Source: Terracoccus luteus (GTDB taxonomy: Bacteria > Actinomycetota > Actinomycetes > Actinomycetales > Dermatophilaceae). From it: DNA of 64,000 nucleotides. The position numbers were made by a program, and so were the translations under genes. Positions 18,070 to 27,104 of this stretch are shown here, in pieces; the stretch's first letter is position 1, and every line of letters starts with the position of its first letter. Below the pieces are notes generated by a model. It saw only the letters and a program-made list of their open reading frames with translations, did not search any database and was not told the DNA's origin. The stretch spans positions 2,294,001-2,358,000 of the forward strand of contig NZ_RBXT01000001.1 in assembly GCF_003635045.1 (NCBI RefSeq). Direction: 5' to 3'.

Positions 18070-19788
18070 TCACGGCGCGCAGCGGACGGTGTCCTGCGGC
18101 TCGTAGTGCGTCGTGACCGGCTCGCTGCGCACCGGAGGCGTGCCGGCCGGCGCCCCGGCGGGGACGAGCTGCCGGGTGACGGTGATGTCGAAACCGGGGC
18201 TCCCGGCCTGCGCCCGGCAGCCGGCGCCACGCTCGGTGACGACCGTCGAGGGGACGACGGCCGTGCGGGCCCCGGCGACGGTGCGGACGTCGAAACGCCT
18301 GGTGCCCCAGAGCCGCCCGTGCACGCGGTCGCCGTCGACCCACACCTGCAGGAGCATGCCGTGGGGTGAGTCGTTCGTGAAGCTGACGTCGCCCTCGGGC
18401 CAGGTCAGCGCCGACTCGCGCCCCGCCGGGTAGCGCGGGTCGAAGCTCCACCGCGAGCTGGACGACACGAGCTGGGCGCCCGCGCCCCACGCGAGGTTGT
18501 ACACGACGGTCGCGACCTGCGAGGCACCTTCCTGGCCGGTGACCGGCACCTTCCCGACGAGGGCCCGGCCGAGGCTGAAGGTCGTGGCGGGGGCCACGAA
18601 GGTGCCGTTGAGCGCGGCGGCGGCCCGGACGGCATCCGCCCGCCTGGTCGTGTCGCCCGCGGGGAGCACGGAGACGAACTCGCCCACGACGGAGCCGACC
18701 CCGGACGCCTGGGCCTGGAGCGTGGTGAGGGCGGGGGTCGCCGTCGTCGGCGTCACGGTGACCGTGCGCCGGCCGCTGCCGACCGCCGCGACGACCGCCT
18801 TCGTCGCGGCGTCGATGTCGAGGGCGCTGCCGTCGGTCGACGGCAGGACCTTCGGCCGACCGTTGCCCGGCTCGAACGTCCACCGCGCCGGCACCGCGCG
18901 CCTGGTCGGCACGACGAGCCGCGAGGCCACGAGCGCGCTCACGGCCTTCGCGTCGACCCTCGGCGTCAGCCCTCCCCTGCCGTCGGCCACGACGGTGACG
19001 GCCGGGGCGAGGTCCGCGGGGGTCAGCTCGACCCGCGTGGGCCCCGACACGAGCGTCACCGGCAAGGACATCGCCGTGGTGGCGAAGCCGTTCGCGACCG
19101 ACTGGATGGTGGTGGCCGGGGTGCGCGGCGCGATCGCGCGCACGACGGCCTCGGCGGTCGTCGTGTCGGGGAAGGCCCGCCGCACGGCCAGCTTCGTCGC
19201 CGTCACGTCGAGGGCGCGACCGGATGCCGGGAGGGCCACGACCACACGGCCGTCGGGGAAGGTGATCCCACCCTCGCGCGGGCTGACGGCCACGGCCGTC
19301 TTCAGCGCGGTGACCGCGGCGGTGAGCCGGTCGTCGTCGACGCTCGTCAGCAGCGGCAGCTCGACGCTGCCGGCGAGCCGCGACCAGATCGTCGTCGGGT
19401 CGAGGCTGAAGCCGACGAGGCCGTCGAGCGACCGCTCGACGTCGACCCGCAGGCCGGCGTCACGAGGGACGACCTGCACCGGGTCGCCGCCCGGGACGTC
19501 GAGCACGATCGGGGTCGCGAGCACCCCGGTGGTGGCGCGGGTGAGGGTCGCGGCGGCCTCGTCGGGGCTGCGGCCTCCGAGCTGCACGCCGCCGACCGAC
19601 ACGGTGTTGGGCAGGTGCGTCGAGCTCCACCAGGCGACGCCGACGTAGGCGCCGCCGAGGACGAGCATGGTGACGAGCAGTCGCAGCACCGTGGCCCGCC
19701 GGTCGCGGCGCCGGGCGTCGTCGCCCCACGGGTCGGGGTCGTCGGGCTCGTACCGGTCGGTGTGATCGACGAAGGCGGATCGGGCCAT
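18070..19788 (-). CDS. VanW family protein with peptidoglycan-binding-like repeats
   Basis: This is a 572-residue protein with a cytoplasmic N-terminus and one membrane helix (LRLLVTMLVLGGAYVGVAWW). Two beta-rich repeats of the 'putative peptidoglycan binding' type follow (about 65-330). A C-terminal VanW domain begins near FVAPATTFSLGRALVG and includes GASQVATVVYNLAWGAG. It is predicted to face the cell wall. The molecular function of VanW is not established. The ATG at 19788 gives the membrane anchor at the expected place. Confidence 0.87.
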   Translation of the reverse strand: MARSAFVDHTDRYEPDDPDPWGDDARRRDRRATVLRLLVTMLVLGGAYVGVAWWSSTHLPNTVSVGGVQLGGRSPDEAAATLTRATTGVLATPIVLDVPGGDPVQVVPRDAGLRVDVERSLDGLVGFSLDPTTIWSRLAGSVELPLLTSVDDDRLTAAVTALKTAVAVSPREGGITFPDGRVVVALPASGRALDVTATKLAVRRAFPDTTTAEAVVRAIAPRTPATTIQSVANGFATTAMSLPVTLVSGPTRVELTPADLAPAVTVVADGRGGLTPRVDAKAVSALVASRLVVPTRRAVPARWTFEPGNGRPKVLPSTDGSALDIDAATKAVVAAVGSGRRTVTVTPTTATPALTTLQAQASGVGSVVGEFVSVLPAGDTTRRADAVRAAAALNGTFVAPATTFSLGRALVGKVPVTGQEGASQVATVVYNLAWGAGAQLVSSSSRWSFDPRYPAGRESALTWPEGDVSFTNDSPHGMLLQVWVDGDRVHGRLWGTRRFDVRTVAGARTAVVPSTVVTERGAGCRAQAGSPGFDITVTRQLVPAGAPAGTPPVRSEPVTTHYEPQDTVRCAP

Positions 19789-19977
19789 GCGGGTCGCTCC
19801 GTGCTGGTGGGGCCGGTGGTGCGTGCTCCGGGTGGCCTCCCTCGGGGCGGGCGTCGCCGGTGTGGGACGACGGTAGCCCCGCGCCGCCCGCGCGGCGGTG
19901 AGGCGCCCCGCAGGCCGCGGGCGCGACGCCGATGTGCCCCCTGTCCACATCGCCTCCGGTTCACTACCCTCGACGAC

Positions 19978-20328
19978 GTGCACCGCATCTTCACGACGAG
20001 TGTCGCCGCTGTCTACCCCGCCTACGTCGCCAAGGTCGAGCGCAAGGGGCGCACGAAGGCCGAGCTCGACGAGGTCGTCGAGTGGCTGACCGGTTACGAC
20101 GACGCCGCCCTGCGACGCCACCTCGACGCCGGGACGACCTTCGAGGAGTTCTTCGGCGCCGCCCACCTCAACCCGAACGTCTCCGCGATCACGGGGACGG
20201 TGTGCGGCATCCGGGTCGAGACGATCGAGGACCCGCTCATGCAGCAGATCCGCTGGCTCGACAAGCTCGTCGACGAGCTGGCCAAGGGTCGCCCCATGGC
20301 CAAGGTGCTGCGGCCCCATCCGGCCTAG
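19978..20328 (+). CDS. DUF2200 family protein
   Basis: The 116-residue soluble protein matches the DUF2200 family along its whole length: HRIFTTSVAAVYPAYVAKVERKG, VVEWLTGYD, then CGIRVETIEDPLMQQIRWLDKLVDELAKGRPM. The family is of unknown function. It starts with GTG, and its TAG stop overlaps the mshB stop on the other strand. Confidence 0.9.
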   Translation: MHRIFTTSVAAVYPAYVAKVERKGRTKAELDEVVEWLTGYDDAALRRHLDAGTTFEEFFGAAHLNPNVSAITGTVCGIRVETIEDPLMQQIRWLDKLVDELAKGRPMAKVLRPHPA

Positions 20329-21248
20329 TCGAGCAGCCCGGGTCGTGACGTCCCCGTGCGGGCGGCCGGCGACGCAGGGGCGCCACCACCGTGCGCCGGC
20401 TCCCACGTGCGGGGGTCGACGAGCCGGAAGCCCTCCCGGTCGCTCGACCGGGCCGCGACGAGGTTCGACAGCGCGTAGAGCTCCTCGTCGGCGACGACCA
20501 CCTGGGTGGCGTGCGCCCGCAGGGCGTGGTTCTTCACCGCGCGGGCGGCGAGGTCGACGACGGCGTGGCTCACGTCGGCGTCCGGCACCACCGACGGGGT
20601 GAACGGCGCGTCCGCCTCCGGCGGGACGAGACGGTGGCCGCGGACGACGAGCCGGTCGGGGGCGCTCGCCCGCACCGCGTCGCGGTCGTCCCGGGCCCAC
20701 GAGCGCGGCGTGACGATCTCGAGCACGCGGGCGGGCAGCCCGGCGTCGTCGAGGCGCTGCATAGCGGCCCGGGTGGCCCGGTGGGCCTGCACGTGGTCGG
20801 GATGTTCGTAGCCGCCGAACCGGTCGTAGGTCACCACGACGTCGGGGCGCAGGCGGCGCACGACGTCTGCGACGAGCGCCCCCGGGCCGTCGGGGGCGCC
20901 CGGGTCCGCGGCCGCGAAGGCCTCCGGGCGCGCGGCGGCGGCCGAGCCCACCATGCCGGAGTCGCGGTAGCGGGGCGCTCCCCCTCGGTCACTGTCGCCG
21001 AGCAGGTGGCCGGTGACACCGAGGCGGCGCAGCGCCTCGGCCAGCTCGTCGCGCCGGTACGGGCCGAGCAGGTCGTCGGGGTGCCCCTCGAGGTGCGCCA
21101 GGTCGGGCGGGATGACCTCGCCCTCCTCCCCCAGGGTGCACGTCAGGACGTGGACGTCGTCACCGCGGGCCACGTGGTGGGCCAGGGCGACGCCGCACGT
21201 CAGCGTCTCGTCGTCGGGGTGGGCGTGCACGAACAGCAGGCGGGACAC
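20325..21248 (-). CDS. mshB: N-acetyl-1-D-myo-inositol-2-amino-2-deoxy-alpha-D-glucopyranoside deacetylase
   Basis: This is a 307-residue PIG-L/LmbE-family zinc hydrolase. The metal site is AHPDDE near the N-terminus plus YEHPDHVQAH (about 147-156). VVTYDRFGGYEHPDH is typical of MshB rather than the mycothiol-conjugate amidase Mca. It deacetylates GlcNAc-Ins in mycothiol synthesis, so the host should make mycothiol. The last residues extend past the usual domain. Convergent with DUF2200: the two stop codons share the palindrome CTAG. Confidence 0.9.
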   Translation of the reverse strand: MSRLLFVHAHPDDETLTCGVALAHHVARGDDVHVLTCTLGEEGEVIPPDLAHLEGHPDDLLGPYRRDELAEALRRLGVTGHLLGDSDRGGAPRYRDSGMVGSAAAARPEAFAAADPGAPDGPGALVADVVRRLRPDVVVTYDRFGGYEHPDHVQAHRATRAAMQRLDDAGLPARVLEIVTPRSWARDDRDAVRASAPDRLVVRGHRLVPPEADAPFTPSVVPDADVSHAVVDLAARAVKNHALRAHATQVVVADEELYALSNLVAARSSDREGFRLVDPRTWEPAHGGGAPASPAARTGTSRPGLLD

Positions 21249-21272
21249 CCCGGCATCCTCTCAGGACGACGA

Positions 21273-21300
21273 CACCCGCCGACCTGACGGTCGGCGGGTG
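21273..21300 (-). terminator. hairpin downstream of typA
   Basis: Perfect 12-bp stem (21273-21284 with 21289-21300, loop TGAC) directly after the typA stop on the minus strand and ahead of mshB. Confidence 0.75.
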
Positions 21301-21327
21301 CGGTCCGGTGGAGCGGGCGGCGACGCG

Positions 21328-23226
21328 TCAGGCGTCGGCCTTGGCGGCCGAGCGGGCGCGGGAGGCGCTGCGGGCGCGCACGGTGGCGTCGAGCTCGACC
21401 TTGCGGATGCGGACGGCCTCCGGCGTGACCTCGACGCACTCGTCCTCGCGGCAGAACTCGAGGCTCTGCTCGAGGCTGAGCTTGCGCGGCGGCACGATCT
21501 TCTCGAAGTTGTCCGAGGAGGAGGCGCGCACGTTGGTGAGCTTCTTCTCCTTGGTGATGTTGACGTCCATGTCGTCGGCGCGGCTGTTCTCGCCGACGAT
21601 CATGCCCTCGTAGACCTCGGTGGTCGGGTCGGTGAAGAGCGTGCCGCGCTCCTGCAGGTTGACCATCGCGTACGAGGTCACGACGCCCTTGCGGTCGGAG
21701 ACGAGCGAGCCGCTCGTGCGGGTCGTGATGGGGCCGAACCACGGCTCGTAGTCCTCGAAGACGTGGTGGGCGATGCCCGTGCCGCGCGTCTCGGTGAGGA
21801 ACTCGGTGCGGAAGCCGATGAGGCCACGGCTGGGCACGAGGAACTCCATGCGGATCCACCCGGTGCCGTGGTTGGTCATCTGCTCCATGCGGCCCTTGCG
21901 AGCGGCCATGATCTGCGTGATCGCGCCGAGGAACTCCTCCGGCGTGTCGATCGTGAGGCGCTCGACGGGCTCGTGCACCTTGCCGTCGACCTCACGGGTG
22001 ACGACCTGCGGCTTGCCGACCGTCAGCTCGTAGCCCTCGCGACGCATCTGCTCGACGAGGATGGCGAGGGCGAGCTCACCGCGGCCCTGGACCTCCCACG
22101 CGTCGGGGCGCTCGGTGTTGAGGATGCGCAGCGACACGTTGCCGATGAGCTCCTTGTCGAGGCGGTCCTTGACCATGCGGGCCGTGACCTTCGAGCCGCG
22201 GACCTGGCCGACCATCGGGCTCGTGTTCGTGCCGATGGTCATCGAGATCGCGGGCTCGTCGACCGTGATGAGCGGCAGCGGGATCGGGTTCTCGGGGTCG
22301 GCCAGCGTCTCGCCGATGGTGATGTCGGGGATGCCGGCGACGGCGATGATGTCGCCGGGTCGGGCCTGCTCGGCGGGCTTGCGCTCGAGGGCCTCGGTCA
22401 TGAGCAGCTCGGTGATCTTCACGCGCTGCTGCGAGCCGTCGTGGCGGCACCACATGACCTGCTGGCCCTTCTTGATCGTGCCGTTGAAGACACGGAGCAG
22501 GGCGAGGCGACCGAGGAAGTTCGACGCGTCGAGGTTGGTGACGTGCGCCTGCAGGGGCGCCTCGTCGTCGTAGGTCGGCGCGGGGATCGTCTCGAGGATC
22601 GTCTCGAAGAGGGCCTCGAGGTCCTCGCCCTCGGGCAGGCCGCCGTTGTCGGGGCGCTCGGTGGAGGCGCGGCCGGCCTTGGCCGAGGCGTAGACGATCG
22701 GGAAGTCGATCTGCTCCTCGGTGGCGTCGAGGTCCATGAACAGCTCGTAGGCCTCGTCGACGACCTCGGCGATGCGCGAGTCGGGGCGGTCGACCTTGTT
22801 GATGCAGAGGATGACCGGCATGTTGGCGGCCAGGGCCTTGCGCAGCACGAACCGGGTCTGCGGCAGCGGACCCTCAGACGCGTCGACGAGCAGGACGACG
22901 CCGTCGACCATCGACAGGCCGCGCTCGACCTCGCCACCGAAGTCGGCGTGGCCGGGGGTGTCGATGATGTTGATGGTGACGCCCTCGGTGAGGCCACGGT
23001 CGGCGGCGGCCTTGCCGGTGTAGTGCACCGCGGTGTTCTTGGCGAGGATGGTGATGCCCTTCTCGCGCTCGAGGTCACCGGAGTCCATGGCCCGCTCGTC
23101 GACGTGCTGGTGCTCGCCGAAGGCACCGGACTGCCAGAGCATCTTGTCGACGAGGGTGGTCTTGCCGTGGTCGACGTGAGCGACGATGGCGACGTTGCGG
23201 ATGTCCGCGCGGGTCTTCATGGGCAT
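21328..23226 (-). CDS. typA: translational GTPase TypA/BipA
   Basis: This 632-residue ribosome-associated GTPase has G1 AHVDHGKTTL, G2/G3 EREKGITI and DTPGHADFGGE, and G4 NKVDRPD. EF-G-like domains and the TypA-specific C-terminal domain follow. The family assists 50S assembly and stress adaptation. An Ala/Arg/Ser-rich tail of about 15 residues is added at the C-terminus. Two in-frame ATGs, 23226 and 23220, are possible; neither has a clear ribosome site. Confidence 0.96.
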   Translation of the reverse strand: MPMKTRADIRNVAIVAHVDHGKTTLVDKMLWQSGAFGEHQHVDERAMDSGDLEREKGITILAKNTAVHYTGKAAADRGLTEGVTINIIDTPGHADFGGEVERGLSMVDGVVLLVDASEGPLPQTRFVLRKALAANMPVILCINKVDRPDSRIAEVVDEAYELFMDLDATEEQIDFPIVYASAKAGRASTERPDNGGLPEGEDLEALFETILETIPAPTYDDEAPLQAHVTNLDASNFLGRLALLRVFNGTIKKGQQVMWCRHDGSQQRVKITELLMTEALERKPAEQARPGDIIAVAGIPDITIGETLADPENPIPLPLITVDEPAISMTIGTNTSPMVGQVRGSKVTARMVKDRLDKELIGNVSLRILNTERPDAWEVQGRGELALAILVEQMRREGYELTVGKPQVVTREVDGKVHEPVERLTIDTPEEFLGAITQIMAARKGRMEQMTNHGTGWIRMEFLVPSRGLIGFRTEFLTETRGTGIAHHVFEDYEPWFGPITTRTSGSLVSDRKGVVTSYAMVNLQERGTLFTDPTTEVYEGMIVGENSRADDMDVNITKEKKLTNVRASSSDNFEKIVPPRKLSLEQSLEFCREDECVEVTPEAVRIRKVELDATVRARSASRARSAAKADA

Positions 23227-23325
23227 GGGAACAAGTGTCTCAGCATTTTCGAGTGCTCCTGTCCACCCCCGCCGGGGCCGGGAAACCGGGCTGACACCCG
23301 ACGCCGCCCGGCCACGATGGGCGCC

Positions 23326-24144
23326 ATGGACCACGAGCACCTCGAGACCAACCGCGCCAACTGGGACGAGCGCGCCGGCCTGCACGCCGCCCGGGAGGGC
23401 ACGGGCTACGAGACGCGCCGCTTCGTCGACGACCGCTCGCTGCTGTCGGACGTCGTGCGCTTCGACCTGCCTCTGCTCGGCGACGTCACGGGCCTGCGTG
23501 TCGTACACCTGCAGTGCCACATCGGCACCGACACCCTCTCGCTTGCGCGGCTGGGCGCCGCCTCGGTCACCGGGCTCGACTTCTCCGGCCGCTCGGTGCA
23601 GGAGGCCCGGCGGCTCGTGGCCGAGACCGGGGACGCCGTGGAGTTCGTGCAGTCGGACGTCCACGCCGCCACCGACGTGCTGCCGGCGGGCGGCTTCGAC
23701 CTCGTCTTCACCGGCATCGGCGCGCTGTGCTGGCTGCCGAGCGTCGAGGCGTGGGCCGGCGTCGTCGCCGACCTGCTCGCGCCGGGCGGGTCGCTGTTCC
23801 TACGCGAGGGCCATCCCCTCCTCTGGGCGATGGACGAGACCCTCGACGACGACCTGCACCTGCGCCTCCCCTACTGGGAGCACCCCGAACCGACGGAGTG
23901 GGACGGCGACCAGTCGTACGTGGCGACGAAGACCTACGAGTGGAACCACTCGCTCGGCGAGGTCGTGACGGCCCTGGCCGACCGGGGCCTGCGCATCGAC
24001 CGTCTCGTCGAGCACGACAGCGTGCCCTGGGAGGCGCTGCCCGGCCAGATGAGGCTGCGCGACGACGGCGAGTGGGTGCTCACCGAGCGCGCCGGGTCGG
24101 CGCCGCTCACCTACACGCTGCGCGCGAGCAAGCCTTCCGCGTAA
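23326..24144 (+). CDS. class I SAM-dependent methyltransferase
   Basis: The 272-residue protein has the methyltransferase motif I as VVHLQCHIGTDTLSLARLGA, a variant in which CH replaces the usual GxG core. Asp of motif II is in GLDFSGRSV, and motif III is GGFDLVFTGIGALCWL. This form is common in actinobacteria; the substrate is unknown. ATG 23317 is an alternative start. It is divergent from typA. Confidence 0.85.
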   Translation: MDHEHLETNRANWDERAGLHAAREGTGYETRRFVDDRSLLSDVVRFDLPLLGDVTGLRVVHLQCHIGTDTLSLARLGAASVTGLDFSGRSVQEARRLVAETGDAVEFVQSDVHAATDVLPAGGFDLVFTGIGALCWLPSVEAWAGVVADLLAPGGSLFLREGHPLLWAMDETLDDDLHLRLPYWEHPEPTEWDGDQSYVATKTYEWNHSLGEVVTALADRGLRIDRLVEHDSVPWEALPGQMRLRDDGEWVLTERAGSAPLTYTLRASKPSA

Positions 24145-24180
24145 GGGTTTTCCCCGTCGTCGCGCCGTGACCGACCGCCC

Positions 24181-24624
24181 TCAGTCGAGGCAGAACTCGT
24201 TGCCCTCGATGTCCTGCATGACGATGCACGACTCGTCGAAGCCGTCGGCCTCCATGACCCGCACGACCGTCGCCCCGAGGCCGGCCAGGCGCTCGCTCTC
24301 GGCCGTCAGGGTCGCCAGCCGCTCGTCGCCGACGAGCCCCGTCCCCACGCGGACGTCGAGGTGCACGCGGTTCTTCACCGTCCTGCCCTCGGGCACCCGC
24401 TGGAAGAACAGCCGCGGCCCGGCCCCGTCGGGGTCGACGCACGCGAAGGCCGAGCCCTGCCGGTCGGGTGGCAGCGATCGGTCGAACTCCGCCCAGTCGG
24501 CGAAGCCCGGCGGCGGGGGCGGCACGACGTAGCCGAGCACCTCGCACCAGAACCGCGCCACCCTCTCGGGGTCGGCGCAGTCAAACGTCACCTGCACCTG
24601 TCGCACCTGCCCCACCGTCGCCAT
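24181..24624 (-). CDS. VOC superfamily glyoxalase-like protein
   Basis: The 147-residue protein has two beta-alpha-beta-beta-beta modules of the vicinal oxygen chelate fold: VQVTFDCADPERVARFWCEVLGY at the start, NRVHLDVRV in the middle and QDIEGNEFCLD at the end. The WCEVLGY and DIEGNEFC motifs mark the 'glyoxalase-like' subgroup found widely in actinobacteria. The substrate is unknown. It lies in a run of small minus-strand enzyme genes. Confidence 0.85.
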   Translation of the reverse strand: MATVGQVRQVQVTFDCADPERVARFWCEVLGYVVPPPPPGFADWAEFDRSLPPDRQGSAFACVDPDGAGPRLFFQRVPEGRTVKNRVHLDVRVGTGLVGDERLATLTAESERLAGLGATVVRVMEADGFDESCIVMQDIEGNEFCLD

Positions 24625-24645
24625 CCGCCCACGATAGGGCGCGCG

Positions 24646-25137
24646 TCACGGCAGGTCGACGATCTCGACGCCGCGCACCTCGCCGTCGGCGACGTCGAGC
24701 AGCGCGAGCGTGCGGCGCGGCTGGCGCCGCTTGTCGCTCGGGCTGCCGGGGTTGACGATGCGCAGGCCGCCCTCGGTGACGTCCATCGGGATGTGCGAGT
24801 GCCCGAAGACGACGAGGTCGGCGGCCGGGAACCGGCGCCTCAGCCGCGCGACCCGCCCCACCTTCGCGCCGCTGTCGTGCACCATCGCGACGCGCACCCC
24901 CTCCAGCTCGAGCTCGAGCGTCTCGGGGGCACCCCACCCGGCCACCTCGGGCAGGTCGTTGTTGCCCATGACGACGTGCACCGGGGCGAACCGCGCGAGG
25001 TCGTCGAGCACGTCCGCAGTGCACACGTCGCCCGCGTGCAGCACGAGGTCGGCCGACCCGAGGTGGGCGGCCACGGCATCCGGCACGCCCTTCCAGAACC
25101 GCGGGCTGTGGGTGTCCGACAGCAGCACGACGCGCAC
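24646..25137 (-). CDS. YfcE/MJ0936-type metallophosphoesterase
   Basis: This 163-residue calcineurin-like phosphoesterase has all the metal motifs in order: SDTHS, LHAGDV, VMGNND, VHDSG and FGHSH. It is the small single-domain YfcE type, a phosphodiesterase in vitro with unknown physiological substrate. GTG 25137 is chosen because the core beta strand VRVVLLSDTH begins there. It lies 14 bp after the epimerase stop, so it is probably in one transcript. Confidence 0.88.
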   Translation of the reverse strand: MRVVLLSDTHSPRFWKGVPDAVAAHLGSADLVLHAGDVCTADVLDDLARFAPVHVVMGNNDLPEVAGWGAPETLELELEGVRVAMVHDSGAKVGRVARLRRRFPAADLVVFGHSHIPMDVTEGGLRIVNPGSPSDKRRQPRRTLALLDVADGEVRGVEIVDLP

Positions 25138-25151
25138 GGATGCCGGTCCGC

Positions 25152-26150
25152 TCAGTCCGCGCGGCGCGTGCCGTGCCGAGCGACGAGGCGGTCCATGCGG
25201 GCGTCGACGCCGGCATCCACCCGTCGACGGGCGGGGTCGGCGTCGAACCACTCGACCATCTCGGCGGCCCCGCGCCAGAACGGGACTCGCGCCTGCCACC
25301 CGGGCACGAGGGTCTTCACCTTGGTGTTGTCGAAGACCATCGAGTGCGACTTGTCACCCCGCAGCGGGGCCTCGGCGCCGGGGTCGTCGGCCACGAGGTC
25401 GTCGGTCGTCACGTGCACCAGCCGCGGCTCCGCCCCCGCGGCGGCGGCCATGGTCTCGTGGATCGCGTCCCACGACAGCCACTCGTCGGAGGTGATGTGC
25501 ACGGTCTCGCCGACCGCGGCCGGGAGACCGAGCAGACCGGTGAAGGCGCGGGCGAAGTCGGTGTGGTGGGTGAGGGTCCAGAGCGAGGTCCCGTCACCGT
25601 GCACGACGACCGGCGCGCCCCGGCGCATCCGCTCGACCACGGTCCAGCCCCCGTCGAACGGCGGGGCGGTGTGGTCGTAGGTGTGCGACGGGCGCACGAC
25701 CGTGACCGGCACCCCGCGGTCGCGGTAGGCAGCGGTCAGCAGCTCCTCGCACGCCGTCTTGTCGCGGGCATACTGCGAGAAGGGGTTGCGCAGCGGGCTC
25801 GACTCGAGCACGGGCACCCGCGCGGGCGGCTTCTGGTAGGCCGACGCCGAGCTGATGAAGACGTACTGGCCGAACCGGTCGCCCAGCGTCTGCAGCCGGT
25901 CTCCCACCTGGGCCGGGGTGAAGGCCCGGAAGTCGACGACGACGTCGAACTCGCGACCGGCGACGGCGTCCGCGAACGAGTCGTCGTCGAGGTCGGCGGT
26001 GAGCAGCTCGCAGCCCTCGGGCGAGGGCCGCGTCGTCGAGATCCCCCGGCCGAGCACGGTCACGGCGAAGCCGGCCGCGAGCGCCTCGCGGGTGCAGGCC
26101 CAGCTGATGACGCCGGTGCCGCCGAGGAAGAGGACGGACGGTGCGGCCAT
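25152..26150 (-). CDS. NAD-dependent epimerase/dehydratase (extended SDR)
   Basis: The 332-residue SDR protein has a nucleotide loop GGTGVIS close to the N-terminus, an active-site region SSASAYQKPP, and YARDK as the YxxxK pair. Substrate-domain features such as DNTKVKTLVPGW are typical of the subgroup often annotated as reductase or epimerase. The sugar substrate cannot be deduced. It is the second gene of a minus-strand run NUDIX-epimerase-phosphoesterase-VOC. Confidence 0.85.
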   Translation of the reverse strand: MAAPSVLFLGGTGVISWACTREALAAGFAVTVLGRGISTTRPSPEGCELLTADLDDDSFADAVAGREFDVVVDFRAFTPAQVGDRLQTLGDRFGQYVFISSASAYQKPPARVPVLESSPLRNPFSQYARDKTACEELLTAAYRDRGVPVTVVRPSHTYDHTAPPFDGGWTVVERMRRGAPVVVHGDGTSLWTLTHHTDFARAFTGLLGLPAAVGETVHITSDEWLSWDAIHETMAAAAGAEPRLVHVTTDDLVADDPGAEAPLRGDKSHSMVFDNTKVKTLVPGWQARVPFWRGAAEMVEWFDADPARRRVDAGVDARMDRLVARHGTRRAD

Positions 26151-26203
26151 GGGGGTCTCCCGAGTGGGTCGGAGGGGTGGTGCGGTGGGCTCAGGCGGTG
26201 GGC

Positions 26204-26653
26204 TCAGGCGGCCGTGAGCAGGGGCGCGAGCGCCTCGACGATCGGCAGGTCGGCCGGCAGCCACCCGACCTCGTGCAGCCGGTCGGCGGCCAGCCAGCGC
26301 AGCTCGTCGTGGTCCTCGAGCGGGGCGGGCTCCCCCTCGGTGACCTCGGCCAGCCAGACGATCATCTCGAAGCGGTCGGTGAGCGGCCAGGTCGCGCCGG
26401 GCAGCGGACCGGGGAGCAGCCGCCCCACGCTGATGCGCACCCCCAGCTCCTCGTCGATCTCACGGTGCAGCGCGACGATGGGCGACTCCCCGTCGTCGAC
26501 CTTGCCGCCCGGCAGCTCCCACCCGCCGGCGAGCGCCGAGGGCTCGGTGCGGCGGGCCGCGAGCAGGCGCGTCGGCGACGAGAGGTCGTCGACGATGGCC
26601 GCGCCCACGACGAGCCGGACGGCCGGGGTGGCGGGAGGGGTCTGCGAGGTCAT
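26204..26653 (-). CDS. NUDIX hydrolase, MutT-like
   Basis: This 149-residue protein contains a complete Nudix box, GGKVDDGESPIVALHREIDE followed by ELG, matching GX5EX7REUXEEXGU. LAGGWELPGGK is the lead-in typical of 8-oxo-dGTP diphosphatases (MutT/NUDT1-like). It probably hydrolyses a damaged nucleoside triphosphate; the specificity is inferred. The ATG at 26653 faces the pterin dehydratase gene. Confidence 0.88.
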   Translation of the reverse strand: MTSQTPPATPAVRLVVGAAIVDDLSSPTRLLAARRTEPSALAGGWELPGGKVDDGESPIVALHREIDEELGVRISVGRLLPGPLPGATWPLTDRFEMIVWLAEVTEGEPAPLEDHDELRWLAADRLHEVGWLPADLPIVEALAPLLTAA

Positions 26654-26748
26654 GGTCGACCGATCGTGGCACACGGGTCGGCGGCACCGGCGGGCGACGG
26701 GCGGACCGGTGGCGGGCACGCGGGCGGCGGGCGCGGCATGCTGGGCCC

Positions 26749-27084
26749 ATGAGCCGACTGCTGACCGACGAGGAGATCGACCGACAGCTGCGCGACCTGC
26801 CCGACTGGCGGCGTGACGCTGCCGACCGCGCCGTCATCACGGCGAGCTTCACGGCACCCGACTTCCCCACCGGCATCCGCCTCGTCGACGAGGTCGCCGA
26901 CGTCGCGCAGCAGATGGACCACCACCCCGACATCGACATCCGGTGGACGACGGTGCGCCTCGCGGTGTCGACGCACAGCAAGGGCGGGCTGACCCAGCTC
27001 GACGTCGAGCTGGCCCACCGCGTCAGCCAGGAGGCGGCCCGCCTCGGGGTCGAGGCCACGCGCGAGGAGACGTCCGCCGGGTGA
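26749..27084 (+). CDS. 4a-hydroxytetrahydrobiopterin dehydratase (pterin-4a-carbinolamine dehydratase)
   Basis: The 111-residue protein has the family signature VAQQMDHHPDIDIRWTTVRL (conserved HHP plus downstream His in AVSTHSKGGLT). The small alpha/beta fold dehydrates the carbinolamine formed by aromatic amino acid hydroxylases. In bacteria without such hydroxylases it may serve molybdopterin or act as a DCoH-like protein. ATG 26749 gives full family length. Confidence 0.92.
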   Translation: MSRLLTDEEIDRQLRDLPDWRRDAADRAVITASFTAPDFPTGIRLVDEVADVAQQMDHHPDIDIRWTTVRLAVSTHSKGGLTQLDVELAHRVSQEAARLGVEATREETSAG

Positions 27085-27092
27085 GTGTGCCC

Positions 27093-27098
27093 TAAACT
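27093..27098 (+). promoter_or_regulatory. -10 element before the proline-rich leader ORF
   Basis: TAAACT ends 6 nt before ATG 27105. With no ribosome site in between, the leader ORF is probably translated from a leaderless mRNA. No convincing -35 is visible. Confidence 0.45.
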
Positions 27099-27104
27099 CC
27101 TCGC

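Noticed and set aside
21013-24144. A 1043-codon plus-strand open frame
   Set aside because: Most of it is the anti-sense shadow of mshB and typA in high-GC DNA. Only the last part, from 23326, is a real methyltransferase gene with recognisable motifs.
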